Origin: Lentisphaerae bacterium GWF2_50_93
GTDB taxonomy: Bacteria > Verrucomicrobiota > Lentisphaeria > Victivallales > GWF2-50-93
Length of the DNA stretch: 54,523 nt
Direction: 5' to 3'
Assembly: GCA_001804815.1 (NCBI GenBank)
Contig: MHBI01000106.1
Span: 1-54,523 of the forward strand
Shown here: piece after piece, positions 42,663 through 51,067 of the stretch
Layout of the letters: every line of letters starts with the position of its first letter
Numbering within the stretch: position 1 is the stretch's first letter
The notes under the pieces: model-generated
Database searches by the model: none
Told to the model about the DNA's origin: nothing
The model's input: only the letters and a program-made list of their open reading frames with translations
Translations under genes and position numbers: made by a program

Positions 42663-43757
42663 ATGAAGCTCAGCATATCAAGAGAAAAATTTCTTGACGC
42701 CCTTCAGAAAGTAACAAGCATAATTGGCTCCAGATCCACATTGCCTGTTCTTGCCAATGTTCTCATTGAGGCTGTAAAGGATAAGATTACATTGACGACA
42801 ACTGATCTGGAAGTCAGGATTACAACTGAAATAGAAGCAAAGGTGGAGGAGAATGGAAAAACAACTCTTCCAGCGAAGAAACTTCTTTCAGTCGTGAGGG
42901 AGCTTCCTGGAGATGAACTTGATCTGAATGGGGATGATAACCACCATATATCCATCCAGTGCGGAAAATCACTCTTCAAGCTGCTTGGGCTTGCTCCTGA
43001 TGATTTTCCACAGCCGGTTACCATCACTCCTGTAAGGAGCATTAAAATTCCGCAGATGGAGCTTGCAAGGATACTTGGACAGATTTCATATTCCGTCAGC
43101 ATTGATGATTCAAGGAAAGTGCTTAATGGAATTCTTTTCAGCATCAAGGAAAATACTTTCACTTCCGTAGCCACAGATGGAAAAAGACTTGCCCTAGTGG
43201 AAAAAGTAATTGAAAAGTATGAGGGAGAAGAAGGGGATTCCATTGTTCCTTCAAGAAGTGCAAATGAACTTGTCAGATTGCTCCAGAAGGAAGGTGATGT
43301 GCTTGTTGACATTGGAGAAAACCAGGCGTCATTCAAGGTTGGAAATACTGTTATGATGACAAAGCTCGTCGAAGGGAACTATCCCAACTACAGGCAGGTC
43401 ATACCAACATCCTTCAGCAAGAAGGTGCAGATATCCACCAGTGCTTTTGCATCGGCACTTCGAAGGGTTTCACTCGTTGTTTCCGACAGCAGCTCATTTG
43501 TAAAGATGACATTCAACAAGACTTCCCTTGTTCTTTATGCTTCAAGTTCGGAATTTGGTGAAAGCAAGGAATCGATGGATATTGAGTACGGAGGTCCTGA
43601 GCTCAATATATCCTTCAATCCTGTTTTCCTTTCGGATCCATTTAAAAATCTTGACGCCGATAAAATTACGCTTCAGATGAATGACGGATACAGTCCTGTG
43701 GCTATTTCCGCCGGAGAGGGTTTCCTCTATGTGATCATGCCTGTCCGCAGCAAGTAA
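42663..43757 (+). CDS. dnaN: DNA polymerase III beta subunit (sliding clamp)
   Basis: A 364-residue clamp that holds the replicase on DNA. It begins MKLSISREKFLDALQKVTSI and has the three-domain architecture with TLPVLANVLIEA, KVLNGILFSI, FTSVATDGKRLALVE and the C-terminal PVFLSDPFKNL and MPVRSK (the usual end is MPMR-like). recF follows 18 bases later, as in many bacteria, but dnaA is not upstream. Confidence 0.96.
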   Translation: MKLSISREKFLDALQKVTSIIGSRSTLPVLANVLIEAVKDKITLTTTDLEVRITTEIEAKVEENGKTTLPAKKLLSVVRELPGDELDLNGDDNHHISIQCGKSLFKLLGLAPDDFPQPVTITPVRSIKIPQMELARILGQISYSVSIDDSRKVLNGILFSIKENTFTSVATDGKRLALVEKVIEKYEGEEGDSIVPSRSANELVRLLQKEGDVLVDIGENQASFKVGNTVMMTKLVEGNYPNYRQVIPTSFSKKVQISTSAFASALRRVSLVVSDSSSFVKMTFNKTSLVLYASSSEFGESKESMDIEYGGPELNISFNPVFLSDPFKNLDADKITLQMNDGYSPVAISAGEGFLYVIMPVRSK

Positions 43758-43775
43758 GATCATCAAGAAGAAATA

Positions 43776-44879
43776 ATGATAAGGGGAATATACCTCAAGA
43801 ATTTCCGCAATTATGCGGAACTGAGTCTCAAACCGCTGGGAAAGATAAATATATTCATCGGAAGAAACGGTCAGGGAAAGACTAATCTTCTTGAAGGTAT
43901 TTTCTTCCTTGGCATGCTCAGATCCTTCAGGACCTCCCAGATAAGCGAACTTAAGAAGATCGGATCGGGAGGTTTCAGCCTTAAAGCGGAACTTGCATCA
44001 ACTTCAAATTCAGCAAAATACATTGAATCAGAATATTTTGACAAGAGAAAACTGAAAATAGACGGGAATCCGGTTGCAAAGGCAAGCGAATTCATACATA
44101 ACTTCAGGACAGTTGTATTTTCTCCCAATGACATATTGATTGTAACTGGAAGCTCATCAGGGAGAAGGAAATTTCTTGACATGTATATTTCATCGGTGGT
44201 TCCTGAATACATGCCGGTTCTTCAGGAATATGTATCGGCCCTCCAGAAAAGGAATGCCTATCTGAGAATGGGCAGGAATAGGATGGCAGAGGTCAGGTCT
44301 TTTGAACCAATACTAGCTGGAAAAGGCTCGATTATCGTGGGGTTCAGATCCGAAATACTGAAAAATCTTTCAGAACATATATCCAGCCTAATCCAGGAAA
44401 TTTCCGGACTTCAGAAGGATTTTTCACTCAAATATTCGATACAGAAGAACACGTCGGACTATCAGGAATATATGACAAGATTCGAAAATGAGAGGGAAAG
44501 GGATTTTTCCAGGCAGTATTCAACATTCGGTCCGCATCTCGATGATTTCGAATTCATCTATGATGGGAAACCTCTGAGGTGCTATGGTTCTACTGGACAA
44601 TGCAGGCTGGCATCCCTCTGCCTCAAACTGGCTTCTGTAAGGGTCATGAGCATATCAAGATCAAATGAGTCTGAAATTGTCGCCCTGGTTGATGATGTTA
44701 CGGGGGAGCTGGATATAGACACAAAAAAAGCATTCTACAACGTCCTTAAGCAGGCAGGGCAGGTGTTTTTCACTTTTACCGAAAAACCTGTAATGGATGA
44801 ATTCCTCAAAGGATCTGTAATATTTGAAGTATCAGATGGGAAAATCATTCCTGGTTCAAATTCTGCTGATTCTTCATAA
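43776..44879 (+). CDS. recF: DNA replication and repair protein RecF
   Basis: A 367-residue SMC-like ATPase involved in single-strand gap repair and restart. It shows YLKNFRNYAELSLKPLGKIN, Walker A GRNGQGKTNLLEGI, signature GSTGQCRLASLCLKLA and Walker B VALVDDVTGELD. It forms an operon with dnaN. The 3' end overlaps the convergent gene at 44845 by 35 bases. Confidence 0.95.
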   Translation: MIRGIYLKNFRNYAELSLKPLGKINIFIGRNGQGKTNLLEGIFFLGMLRSFRTSQISELKKIGSGGFSLKAELASTSNSAKYIESEYFDKRKLKIDGNPVAKASEFIHNFRTVVFSPNDILIVTGSSSGRRKFLDMYISSVVPEYMPVLQEYVSALQKRNAYLRMGRNRMAEVRSFEPILAGKGSIIVGFRSEILKNLSEHISSLIQEISGLQKDFSLKYSIQKNTSDYQEYMTRFENERERDFSRQYSTFGPHLDDFEFIYDGKPLRCYGSTGQCRLASLCLKLASVRVMSISRSNESEIVALVDDVTGELDIDTKKAFYNVLKQAGQVFFTFTEKPVMDEFLKGSVIFEVSDGKIIPGSNSADSS

Positions 44880-46290
44880 GTTCCGGGGGTATTGTTCTCT
44901 TTATCCCTTCCATGAAAATCTCAGTATTGATGATCAACGACTTTTCTGCAAAAGTGAGCTTGGAACTGAACATAGGCAGCTCTTTTACAGCACTTGAATA
45001 GGCATCGACATAAATATCAGCGTCATTTGCAGGAGCCGCTCCTGCTGCGGGGGATTCTGTTGAAATCAATTTCTCATCATACGTGGAAGCTATTTTCCCA
45101 TAAACGACCTTGATTTTGTTTTTTTGCATGACAAGGAAGAAATTGAATTTTGATTCTTTGTTGCCTTTCTTGAATCTAAAGATGCCATTCCCAGCATCTT
45201 CTATATTTTTTCTGCCGGAGATGAATGTCCTCAATTCCTTCTGCTTCTCGTCAGTTGCCTGAATTTCAAGGCATACTGGTGAACCTGGAGCAAAGCTTTT
45301 CATGAAAAATTTAAAATTCCCGGAAAACTTGTCAGTCAGGATCGAAAACAAATCCGTTATGTCTGGATTTGCCTCATCTGATGTTTCTACCATGGCCTCT
45401 TTTGTCATATTCACGATGGAGGATTTCAAGTCATCGGTTATGCTAATATGGCCACATGAGACAAACTCATTCGAATCCAGTATATCTTTCTTGTATTTTC
45501 CTTTAAATGTCTGGGAATCAAGGAATTTCTCTGTAGGTGATCCCTTGGAAGTGGAGAATTCAGTGTTTATTTTAATGCTCTCTTCGCAGAAAGATATATC
45601 CATTTCGAATTTGCCGCACTGCCTGAGAAAATTTTCAAAGGCCCCCAATTTCAAATTCAAGAATGTTATTTCATTGAAATCCTCCTCTTCCCTTCCTTTT
45701 TTCTGAATGATCTGCCGGATCATCTCATTTTTGAAGGTTTCCAGCCCTTCTGGAAAGGATGAAAAATATTTTTCTGGATAAAGTATCAATATGATATTTG
45801 GATCTGATTCGATTGCATCCTCTTCAGATTTAGGTATGGAAGTAATTGATTCTGAAAGAGATTTGCTGTATGTAAGCAGTCCTTTTCCACCTATTTCCTT
45901 GAGGTAGACCGGTTCTTTCATGTCTTTTAGACTGTTATTCAAGGGGATATCTTTTTTCCTTTCAAGCACCAGGCACCACTCAAATGACTTCGAATTGCCT
46001 TTTTTTGATGAGAACCCAAGCACCTGTATGGGAAGAGTAAGATCAAAAGGAGCCATCTGCGGACTGAACGATAGGGCGGCGACCGACATGGCCACCATGC
46101 CTGACGATCCAGGCGAGACTTTTTCGGAAAGGGAACTCAGATCCTGTGCTGATTTCATGAGGGAAGGCATTCTTATCTCTGAAATCAGTTCGAAATCTCC
46201 TTCTGCAAGGCAGTCTTCGATGGAAATCATAACTAAAACAGCAGCAATGGAGAAAACGAACCTTAAATTTTGAAAAATTGTCCAGTTCAT
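44845..46290 (-). CDS. Large exported protein of unknown function
   Basis: A 481-residue protein with an N-terminal hydrophobic stretch (IFQNLRFVFSIAAVLVMISI, then CLAEGD) that acts as a signal peptide. The rest is rich in Ser, Lys, Glu and Phe, with repeated beta segments (ITDDLKSSIVNMTKEAM, KFFMKSFAPGSPVCLEIQAT, NKIKVVYGKIASTYD). The layout is like bacterial secreted proteins that have tandem beta domains, but I recognise no family. It is convergent with recF and overlaps its end by 35 bases; the last part (EIFMEGIKRTIPPELM) is shared DNA with recF. Confidence 0.6.
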   Translation of the reverse strand: MNWTIFQNLRFVFSIAAVLVMISIEDCLAEGDFELISEIRMPSLMKSAQDLSSLSEKVSPGSSGMVAMSVAALSFSPQMAPFDLTLPIQVLGFSSKKGNSKSFEWCLVLERKKDIPLNNSLKDMKEPVYLKEIGGKGLLTYSKSLSESITSIPKSEEDAIESDPNIILILYPEKYFSSFPEGLETFKNEMIRQIIQKKGREEEDFNEITFLNLKLGAFENFLRQCGKFEMDISFCEESIKINTEFSTSKGSPTEKFLDSQTFKGKYKKDILDSNEFVSCGHISITDDLKSSIVNMTKEAMVETSDEANPDITDLFSILTDKFSGNFKFFMKSFAPGSPVCLEIQATDEKQKELRTFISGRKNIEDAGNGIFRFKKGNKESKFNFFLVMQKNKIKVVYGKIASTYDEKLISTESPAAGAAPANDADIYVDAYSSAVKELPMFSSKLTFAEKSLIINTEIFMEGIKRTIPPELMKNQQNLNQE

Positions 46291-46395
46291 GGTATGTCCT
46301 TCATATGAATGTGCTTAATTTTCTATTTGGGAAGATATAATAAAAAGCGGCTCATTCAATGAATTTTTCCGGAATTGAATTATATTTGAACCTTC

Positions 46396-47283
46396 ATGAG
46401 CAAAAAAGTCATAATGATAATGGTGGACGGATTCGGAATTCCCGAAAAGGGATGGTTCAATTCTATATATTCCGATTTCTGCGATAGAAGGTTTGTAAAT
46501 CTTCTGGCGGATTTTTCAATTCCCGTCAGCGCAAAACTCGGTGTTGAAGGCATCCCTCAGAGCGCCACTGGACAGACGGCTCTTTTCACTGGATTCAATG
46601 CCGCAAAAATAATGGGGATGCACATGCAGGGATTTCCAGGCCCCAAGCTCCGGGAAGTCATATGCAGGCGCAACTTATTTTCAAATCTCATGGAAAAGGG
46701 AAAGAAAGTGGCTTTTGCAAATGCATATGTGCAATACACTCTTGAGGAACTTGCAAGCATGCGCCTCAAATCGGTTACTACCACAATGGTTGAATCTTCC
46801 ATCGGCTGGGTGCGGAACATGGAAGATCTTCTTTCAGGCAAAGCCGTATATCATGATCTTACAAGAAAAACGATAAAAGGAAATCTCTCTGTTCAGGAAA
46901 TATCCCCTAAACAGGCGGCCATAGACCTTCTAAACATATCAAAAGAACATGATTTTACTCTTTTTGAGTATTTCCTAACTGACAGGGCAGGTCATAAGAT
47001 GGATGCCAATGCCCTTAAGGAGATTCTTGGCAATCTAAGCGCATTCGTATGCGAACTGGTTGATTCAGCCGCTGAAAATACTCTTATCATACTTACCGGT
47101 GACCATGGGAACTGCGAGGATATTTCAACTAGGAAGCATACGAATAATCCTGTACCTCTTTTCGTATATGGATATCCCCTGCCCCGCGACAGGAAAATCA
47201 CCTCGATTGAAGAGATCTATTATTTCATAATCGAAGATATTTTTAAAATTCCCAAAATAAGCACAGGAGTTTTTAATGGCTAA
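46396..47283 (+). CDS. Alkaline-phosphatase-superfamily metalloenzyme (phosphoglycerate mutase-like)
   Basis: A 295-residue protein. It begins with the metal Asp in IMIMVDGFGIPEKG, has SATGQTALFTGFNAA (nucleophile Ser or Thr region) and the C-terminal GDHGNCEDISTRKHTNNPVPLFVYG, close to ADHGN and H...VP of cofactor-independent phosphoglycerate mutase. True iPGM is about 510 residues and has an inserted domain; this short form is a related phosphatase or mutase with unknown substrate. No Shine-Dalgarno. It overlaps the DUF1015 gene by 8 bases. Confidence 0.75.
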   Translation: MSKKVIMIMVDGFGIPEKGWFNSIYSDFCDRRFVNLLADFSIPVSAKLGVEGIPQSATGQTALFTGFNAAKIMGMHMQGFPGPKLREVICRRNLFSNLMEKGKKVAFANAYVQYTLEELASMRLKSVTTTMVESSIGWVRNMEDLLSGKAVYHDLTRKTIKGNLSVQEISPKQAAIDLLNISKEHDFTLFEYFLTDRAGHKMDANALKEILGNLSAFVCELVDSAAENTLIILTGDHGNCEDISTRKHTNNPVPLFVYGYPLPRDRKITSIEEIYYFIIEDIFKIPKISTGVFNG

Positions 47284-48505
47284 AGTTCTTCCATTCAATG
47301 GTCTTCTACCTAATCCAGGGAAAGTTTCAAAAGTTGCCGCAGTTCCCTACGATGTTGTCAATTCTGAAGAGGCATCCAAACTTGCTGAAGGGAACCCTCT
47401 AAGCTTTTTAAGGGTATCCAGACCGGAAATTGAAATGGAGCCAGGAATAGACATCCATGATGAAAGCGTCTATTTAAAAGCTGTTGAAAACTTCAAAAGA
47501 CTTTGCAAGGAAGCACCACTTGCTTTGGACAAGGATAAGCATCTTTATGTATATTCCCTTAAAATGGGAAAGCATGTCCAGACAGGTATAGTTACAGCAG
47601 TTTCTGTTGAGGATTATGATAGAAATATCATTAAAAAACATGAAAAAACAAGAAAAGATAAGGAAGACGACAGGACCAAGCATATATATATGACGAAAAC
47701 TCATTCCGGTCCAGTATTCCTTACATATAAAGACGTTACAAATATTGACGAAATATTGACGAATGCTATGACGGCTACTCCATTGTTTGATTTTACGGCA
47801 GTTGACGGGATTTCCCATAAACTTTGGAGATTATCAACTGACCAAAGCAAGAAGATATCCGATTTATTTGATAAAGTATCATGCCTTTACATAGCTGATG
47901 GTCATCACAGGGCTGCATCTGCTTCAAGGGTTGGAGCGAAATGTAAATCTGAAAATCCCAAGCATACTGGCAAGGAAGATTACAATTATTTCCTGGCAGT
48001 TGTTTTTCCTGCATCTCAACTAAAGATTCTACCCTACAACCGCGTTGTCAAAGATTTGAATGGATTATCGGTTGATGGCTTCATGAAGGCTGTTTCCGCG
48101 AAGTTCGCAGTTTCTCCGTCAAATACCCCCTCGCCTGCAAAACAAGGTGAATTCTGCATGCTGCTTGAAGGTAAATGGTACAGTCTCAAGCCGTTGTTTG
48201 ATACTTCAAAGTTCAATGTCATTGATTGTCTAGATGTAAGTGTGCTTCAGAACTACATATTGAACCCGATTCTGGGCATTGATGATCCCCGGACAAGCAA
48301 AAGGATAGACTTCGTTGGTGGCATAAGAGGGACAGGCGAACTTGAAAAGGTTATAAGCAGCGGTAAGGCCAAAGTGGCGTTCTCAATGTATCCGACTACT
48401 GTTTCCCAGATGATGGACATTGCTGATGCAGGGGAGATCATGCCTCCGAAATCCACCTGGTTTGAACCAAAGCTCCGTGACGGCATTGTATGCCATATTT
48501 TTTAA
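47276..48505 (+). CDS. DUF1015 family protein
   Basis: A 409-residue cytoplasmic protein of DUF1015. It starts AKVLPFNGLLPNPGKVSKVA and AAVPYDVVNSEEASKLAEGN, with NPLSFLRVSRPE, then LYIADGHHRAASASR (a histidine-rich catalytic-like segment), YFLAVVFPASQLKILPYNRV and ends AMYPTTV-like FSMYPTTVSQMMDIADAGE and MPPKSTWFEPKLRDGIVCH. The biochemical role of the family is not firmly established. The gene overlaps the metalloenzyme gene by 8 bases and probably shares its transcript. Confidence 0.9.
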   Translation: MAKVLPFNGLLPNPGKVSKVAAVPYDVVNSEEASKLAEGNPLSFLRVSRPEIEMEPGIDIHDESVYLKAVENFKRLCKEAPLALDKDKHLYVYSLKMGKHVQTGIVTAVSVEDYDRNIIKKHEKTRKDKEDDRTKHIYMTKTHSGPVFLTYKDVTNIDEILTNAMTATPLFDFTAVDGISHKLWRLSTDQSKKISDLFDKVSCLYIADGHHRAASASRVGAKCKSENPKHTGKEDYNYFLAVVFPASQLKILPYNRVVKDLNGLSVDGFMKAVSAKFAVSPSNTPSPAKQGEFCMLLEGKWYSLKPLFDTSKFNVIDCLDVSVLQNYILNPILGIDDPRTSKRIDFVGGIRGTGELEKVISSGKAKVAFSMYPTTVSQMMDIADAGEIMPPKSTWFEPKLRDGIVCHIF

Positions 48506-48518
48506 TAAGGGGAATAAA

Positions 48519-48824
48519 ATGATAAGTGTAATAGCCTCGATAAAGGTCAAATCTGGAAAAGTTGGCGAATTCATTTCAATCTTCAAGGCAAATGTTCCTG
48601 AAGTCAGGAGGGAAAAAGGTTGCATCGAATATTATCCGGCAATTGATATTGATTCCAAGATACCTGTTCAACAGCTTGATGCCAACATTGTTACAATCAT
48701 TGAGAAATGGAACAGCCTTGACGATTTGAACGCCCACCTTAAAGCCCCTCACATGGCTTCATACAGGGAAAAAGTAAAGAACATGGTTGAATCCGTGTCT
48801 TTGAAAGTTCTTCAAGAGGCGTGA
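48519..48824 (+). CDS. Antibiotic biosynthesis monooxygenase (ABM) domain protein
   Basis: A 101-residue dimeric ferredoxin-like protein, MISVIASIKVKSGKVGEFIS, with EVRREKGCIEYYPAID and the conserved IIEKWNSLDDLNAHLKAPHM (the ExW...H pattern) of ABM/YgiN-like quinol monooxygenases. The start at 48519 follows AGGGG; the longer frame from 48420 overlaps the previous gene. It follows the DUF1015 gene by 13 bases. Confidence 0.85.
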   Translation: MISVIASIKVKSGKVGEFISIFKANVPEVRREKGCIEYYPAIDIDSKIPVQQLDANIVTIIEKWNSLDDLNAHLKAPHMASYREKVKNMVESVSLKVLQEA

Positions 48825-48855
48825 TGAAGGATTACAAGCATTTCCATGATATAAT

Positions 48856-49533
48856 ATGACGGCCTACAAATACGAGACACATCTACATACATCGGAGACC
48901 AGCAAATGTGGCTGTAGTTCAGGGAAGGAATTTGCTCTTCATTTTAAATCTCTGGGCTACACTGGTGTTTTTGTTACGGACCATTTTTTAAATGGTAACA
49001 CGACGGTTCCGCAGGATTTGCCATGGAATGAGCGTATTGCCTTGTTCTGCCACGGCTACGAAGCAATGGAGAGGCAGGGCGCCAAGCTTGGTCTCGATGT
49101 CTTTTTCGCCTGGGAGTACAGCTACGGCTGGGCTCATTTTCTGACCTATGGGCTTGGAAAAGACTGGCTTCTTGCCAATCCCGATCTGCTCAGATGGGAT
49201 GTACTGGATTATTTCGACCGGGTACATGCGGACGGTGGTTATATCGTCCATGCCCATCCCTTCCGCGAAAGCATTGAAATAGTACAATTGATTCCTGGCA
49301 AAGTTGATGCGATTGAGATCATGAACTCGGGGAGGACTGATGAATCCAACCGGCATGCGCTTGATTTTGCAATCAGCTACGGACTTCCCCGGACGGCCGG
49401 GTCGGATATACATTCGACGAGCCAGAAAAAGCTGTGTGGAATAAAGTCTTCCCGGCGGTTGATGGGAGGAGTTGATTACATTGAAGCTGTCAGATCGGGA
49501 GATGCTGTAATATTCGACGAGTCCCGGAAATGA
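48856..49533 (+). CDS. PHP-domain phosphoesterase-like protein
   Basis: A 225-residue protein of the PHP (polymerase and histidinol phosphatase) superfamily. Metal motifs appear in order: YETHLHTSETSKCG, VFVTDHFLNG, WEYSYGWAHFL, VHAHPFRES and TAGSDIHST. PHP proteins hydrolyse phosphoesters with a trinuclear metal site; the substrate here is unknown. It follows the ABM gene by 31 bases with only a weak ribosome site. Confidence 0.88.
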   Translation: MTAYKYETHLHTSETSKCGCSSGKEFALHFKSLGYTGVFVTDHFLNGNTTVPQDLPWNERIALFCHGYEAMERQGAKLGLDVFFAWEYSYGWAHFLTYGLGKDWLLANPDLLRWDVLDYFDRVHADGGYIVHAHPFRESIEIVQLIPGKVDAIEIMNSGRTDESNRHALDFAISYGLPRTAGSDIHSTSQKKLCGIKSSRRLMGGVDYIEAVRSGDAVIFDESRK

Positions 49534-49632
49534 AGCAGTTGAACTAATCCCGGTAGAAAGCGTGACCCTGAAAGAACTGTTTTCTTGCAATTCACTCGTG
49601 CAAAAATCGATCATTCCGCACACGGTGCACGC

Positions 49633-50343
49633 TTATTTGTCTGATTTTTTGCTGTATTTCAATTCCGCTTTTTCCAGATCATCAAGGACTTTTTGTTCTT
49701 TTGTATTATTCTTTGCGTCAGCAATGAGAGACTTTATATCGATCATTTCCCCTTTTTCCCCATAGACTTTCCCGTCGTAGGCGAAAAAAGCATAAAGAAG
49801 GGGAAGTACAATGTTCTTCCTTTGGAAATCGTCAGGCGTCAACAGTCCTTCCAGAAGTATTGAATATCCAATCAACACCTTCTCATTAACAAGATGCTTC
49901 GCAACAAGCAATTTCGAATCCAAGCTCTTTTTCGGATTATCCAATATCTTGCGAGACAACTCAATTCCTTGCGCCCTATCAATGTGCACAAGGGCATCTG
50001 CACACATTACTTGTACAATGTCATTGTCAAGGTTCTTGTCAAAACAAGCTGAAATTTCCTTTGAAAAGGCATCTTTTTCTATCTTATCTTTATCAAGGAC
50101 AATCAGCTTCAGAGCTGCAACCAGTTCGCCCGTCTTTTCACCCTGTACATCTTTAACAGATAGGCTCATACGGATATTTTCAACGGTTGGCTGATTGCCG
50201 GAAAACTGCGTGTAGCGTTTTCTCTGCTGCTGGAGCTCCTGTTCGCGGGCAATCTCCGGGGTTTTCGGGTCATTTGCCATGGTAACTATTGCTCCTTCAC
50301 AGACAATGAGTAAACTTACAAATATAAATAGAACTTGTTTCAT
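49633..50343 (-). CDS. Exported alpha-helical protein of unknown function
   Basis: A 236-residue protein with a signal peptide (MKQVLFIFVSLLIVCEGAIV, cleavage after TMA). Mature part is helical and Lys/Asp/Leu-rich with HEAT-like pairs (NDIVQVMCADALVHIDRAQG, SKLLVAKHLVNEKVLIG) and a basic C-terminus. No family assignment. It has AAGGTAA just before the ATG and stands between the PHP gene (convergent, 99 bases away) and the palindrome-rich gap. Confidence 0.55.
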   Translation of the reverse strand: MKQVLFIFVSLLIVCEGAIVTMANDPKTPEIAREQELQQQRKRYTQFSGNQPTVENIRMSLSVKDVQGEKTGELVAALKLIVLDKDKIEKDAFSKEISACFDKNLDNDIVQVMCADALVHIDRAQGIELSRKILDNPKKSLDSKLLVAKHLVNEKVLIGYSILLEGLLTPDDFQRKNIVLPLLYAFFAYDGKVYGEKGEMIDIKSLIADAKNNTKEQKVLDDLEKAELKYSKKSDK

Positions 50344-50446
50344 AGGATTACCTTTTACCCATAATGACCCCGGGTATTATTAACATCATAAATACTAATT
50401 TTTTATATATTAATATATCTTCGCCTTAAATGCAAAAATTGAGTAA

Positions 50447-50480
50447 GCGTTAAGCTGGGTGTGCCAGCCTCATTTAACGC
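50447..50480. repeat. Nested hairpin
   Basis: Outer arms GCGTTAA (50447-50453) and TTAACGC (50474-50480) enclose GCTGG (50454-50458)-GTGTG-CCAGC (50464-50468), with a 5-base bulge CTCAT on one side. It lies directly before the cruciform element at 50485. Confidence 0.75.
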
Positions 50481-50484
50481 AATC

Positions 50485-50542
50485 AAGTATGGCTCTTTCG
50501 CCGAAAGAGCCTCGTACCGGTTTCGGCGAAACCGTCATACTT
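50485..50542. repeat. Three-way cruciform palindrome
   Basis: Outer arms AAGTATG (50485-50491) and CATACTT (50536-50542) flank two almost perfect palindromes: GCTCTTTCGCCGAAAGAGC (50492-50510) and CGGTTTCGGCGAAACCG (50518-50534). Their 11-base centres, TTTCGCCGAAA and TTTCGGCGAAA, are reverse complements of each other. The DNA can extrude a three-armed cruciform. The ORF6N remnant stops inside the right arm. Confidence 0.8.
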
Positions 50543-50681
50543 TAACAAAATATGGCCAATTGCCTTGCTTTGCTGCGAGTTTGGGATTGGTACCAAGCAT
50601 GTCCCTCATCCGGGTGAAGGCGCGCATTGTCTGTATGTTGATGGTGACCGACCTTTCACTTCTGAGAATGCCTGAAAGCAT
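50535..50681 (-). pseudogene. Remnant of an ORF6N-domain protein
   Basis: A 48-residue minus-strand frame reads MLSGILRSERSVTINIQTMR, AFTRMRDMLGTNPKLAAK and then a short tail to a TGA inside the cruciform palindrome. It matches the C-terminal part of the ORF6N domain (MLSsVLrSerA...vNIqIMRaFvrlReml) found in phage-like and mobile regulators. The upstream half of the domain is missing: an in-frame TAA lies four codons before the ATG. So it is a truncated remnant, unless a short peptide is still made. Confidence 0.7.
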
Positions 50682-50727
50682 ATAGGAATATTACCTGTAG
50701 ATTTATGTGTCGCCGTCCTGCGGAGAC

Positions 50728-50928
50728 TTGGAATTTTCGAGAATCGTATTGATCCCCACGCTTTCGCATGGGGCTTTAATATGTCACCCTCTGCGAGGGT
50801 TTTGGGAGATTTTAATCCTAATTAGATGGTGCTCGAAAATGGTTCCGGGAACAGCTCTTGCGAGCTTGACTACCGCCTTCTGAGCCAGTTTCATCGAAAC
50901 TGACATGTTTGACGGTTGAAAATTCCAA
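50728..50928 (-). ncRNA. Candidate structured RNA or palindromic element of unknown class
   Basis: A 201-base block bounded by perfect 11-base inverted repeats TTGGAATTTTC (50728-50738) and GAAAATTCCAA (50918-50928). On the minus strand it contains four stem-loops: CAGTTTC-GAT-GAAACTG (50902-50886), AGCTC-GCAA-GAGCT (50866-50853), ACCCTC-GCA-GAGGGT (50800-50786) and CCCCATGC-GAAA-GCGTGGGG (50773-50754). Two loops are GNRA tetraloops (GCAA and GAAA), and one stem keeps pairing through a U-G wobble, which fits an RNA read from the minus strand. No known riboswitch or ribozyme signature was recognised. It lies 47 bases upstream of the ORF6N remnant on that strand. Confidence 0.45.
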
Positions 50929-50975
50929 AATATATGCTACTTTAAAAAAGTTAATCACTTTATTATGAAGTGAAT

Positions 50976-51050
50976 ATGGAAAATAATCAACCTAGACATG
51001 ACAGCGTTGTTCTTGCCGATAAATCGATGCCTGCCGATGCCTACATCTAG
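50976..51050 (+). CDS. Possible 24-residue leader peptide before the helicase
   Basis: A short frame MENNQPRHDSVVLADKSMPA ending DAYI and TAG, 18 bases before the DEAD-box helicase start. It has no good Shine-Dalgarno, and a small hairpin TCACTT/AAGTGA precedes it. It might be a leader peptide or chance; evidence is only position and frame. Confidence 0.25.
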   Translation: MENNQPRHDSVVLADKSMPADAYI

Positions 51051-51067
51051 TTTAAAGAAGAGGAAAT

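Noticed and set aside
50461..50685. A 74-codon plus-strand frame
   Set aside because: The opposite strand encodes a recognisable ORF6N remnant, and the plus frame starts inside a hairpin.
50728..50928. Group II intron, SRP RNA, RNase P RNA, hammerhead or known riboswitch
   Set aside because: None of the characteristic conserved sequences (domain V, SRP helix 8, P4, CUGAUGA/GAAA core, TPP/SAM/c-di-GMP cores) could be found by eye.
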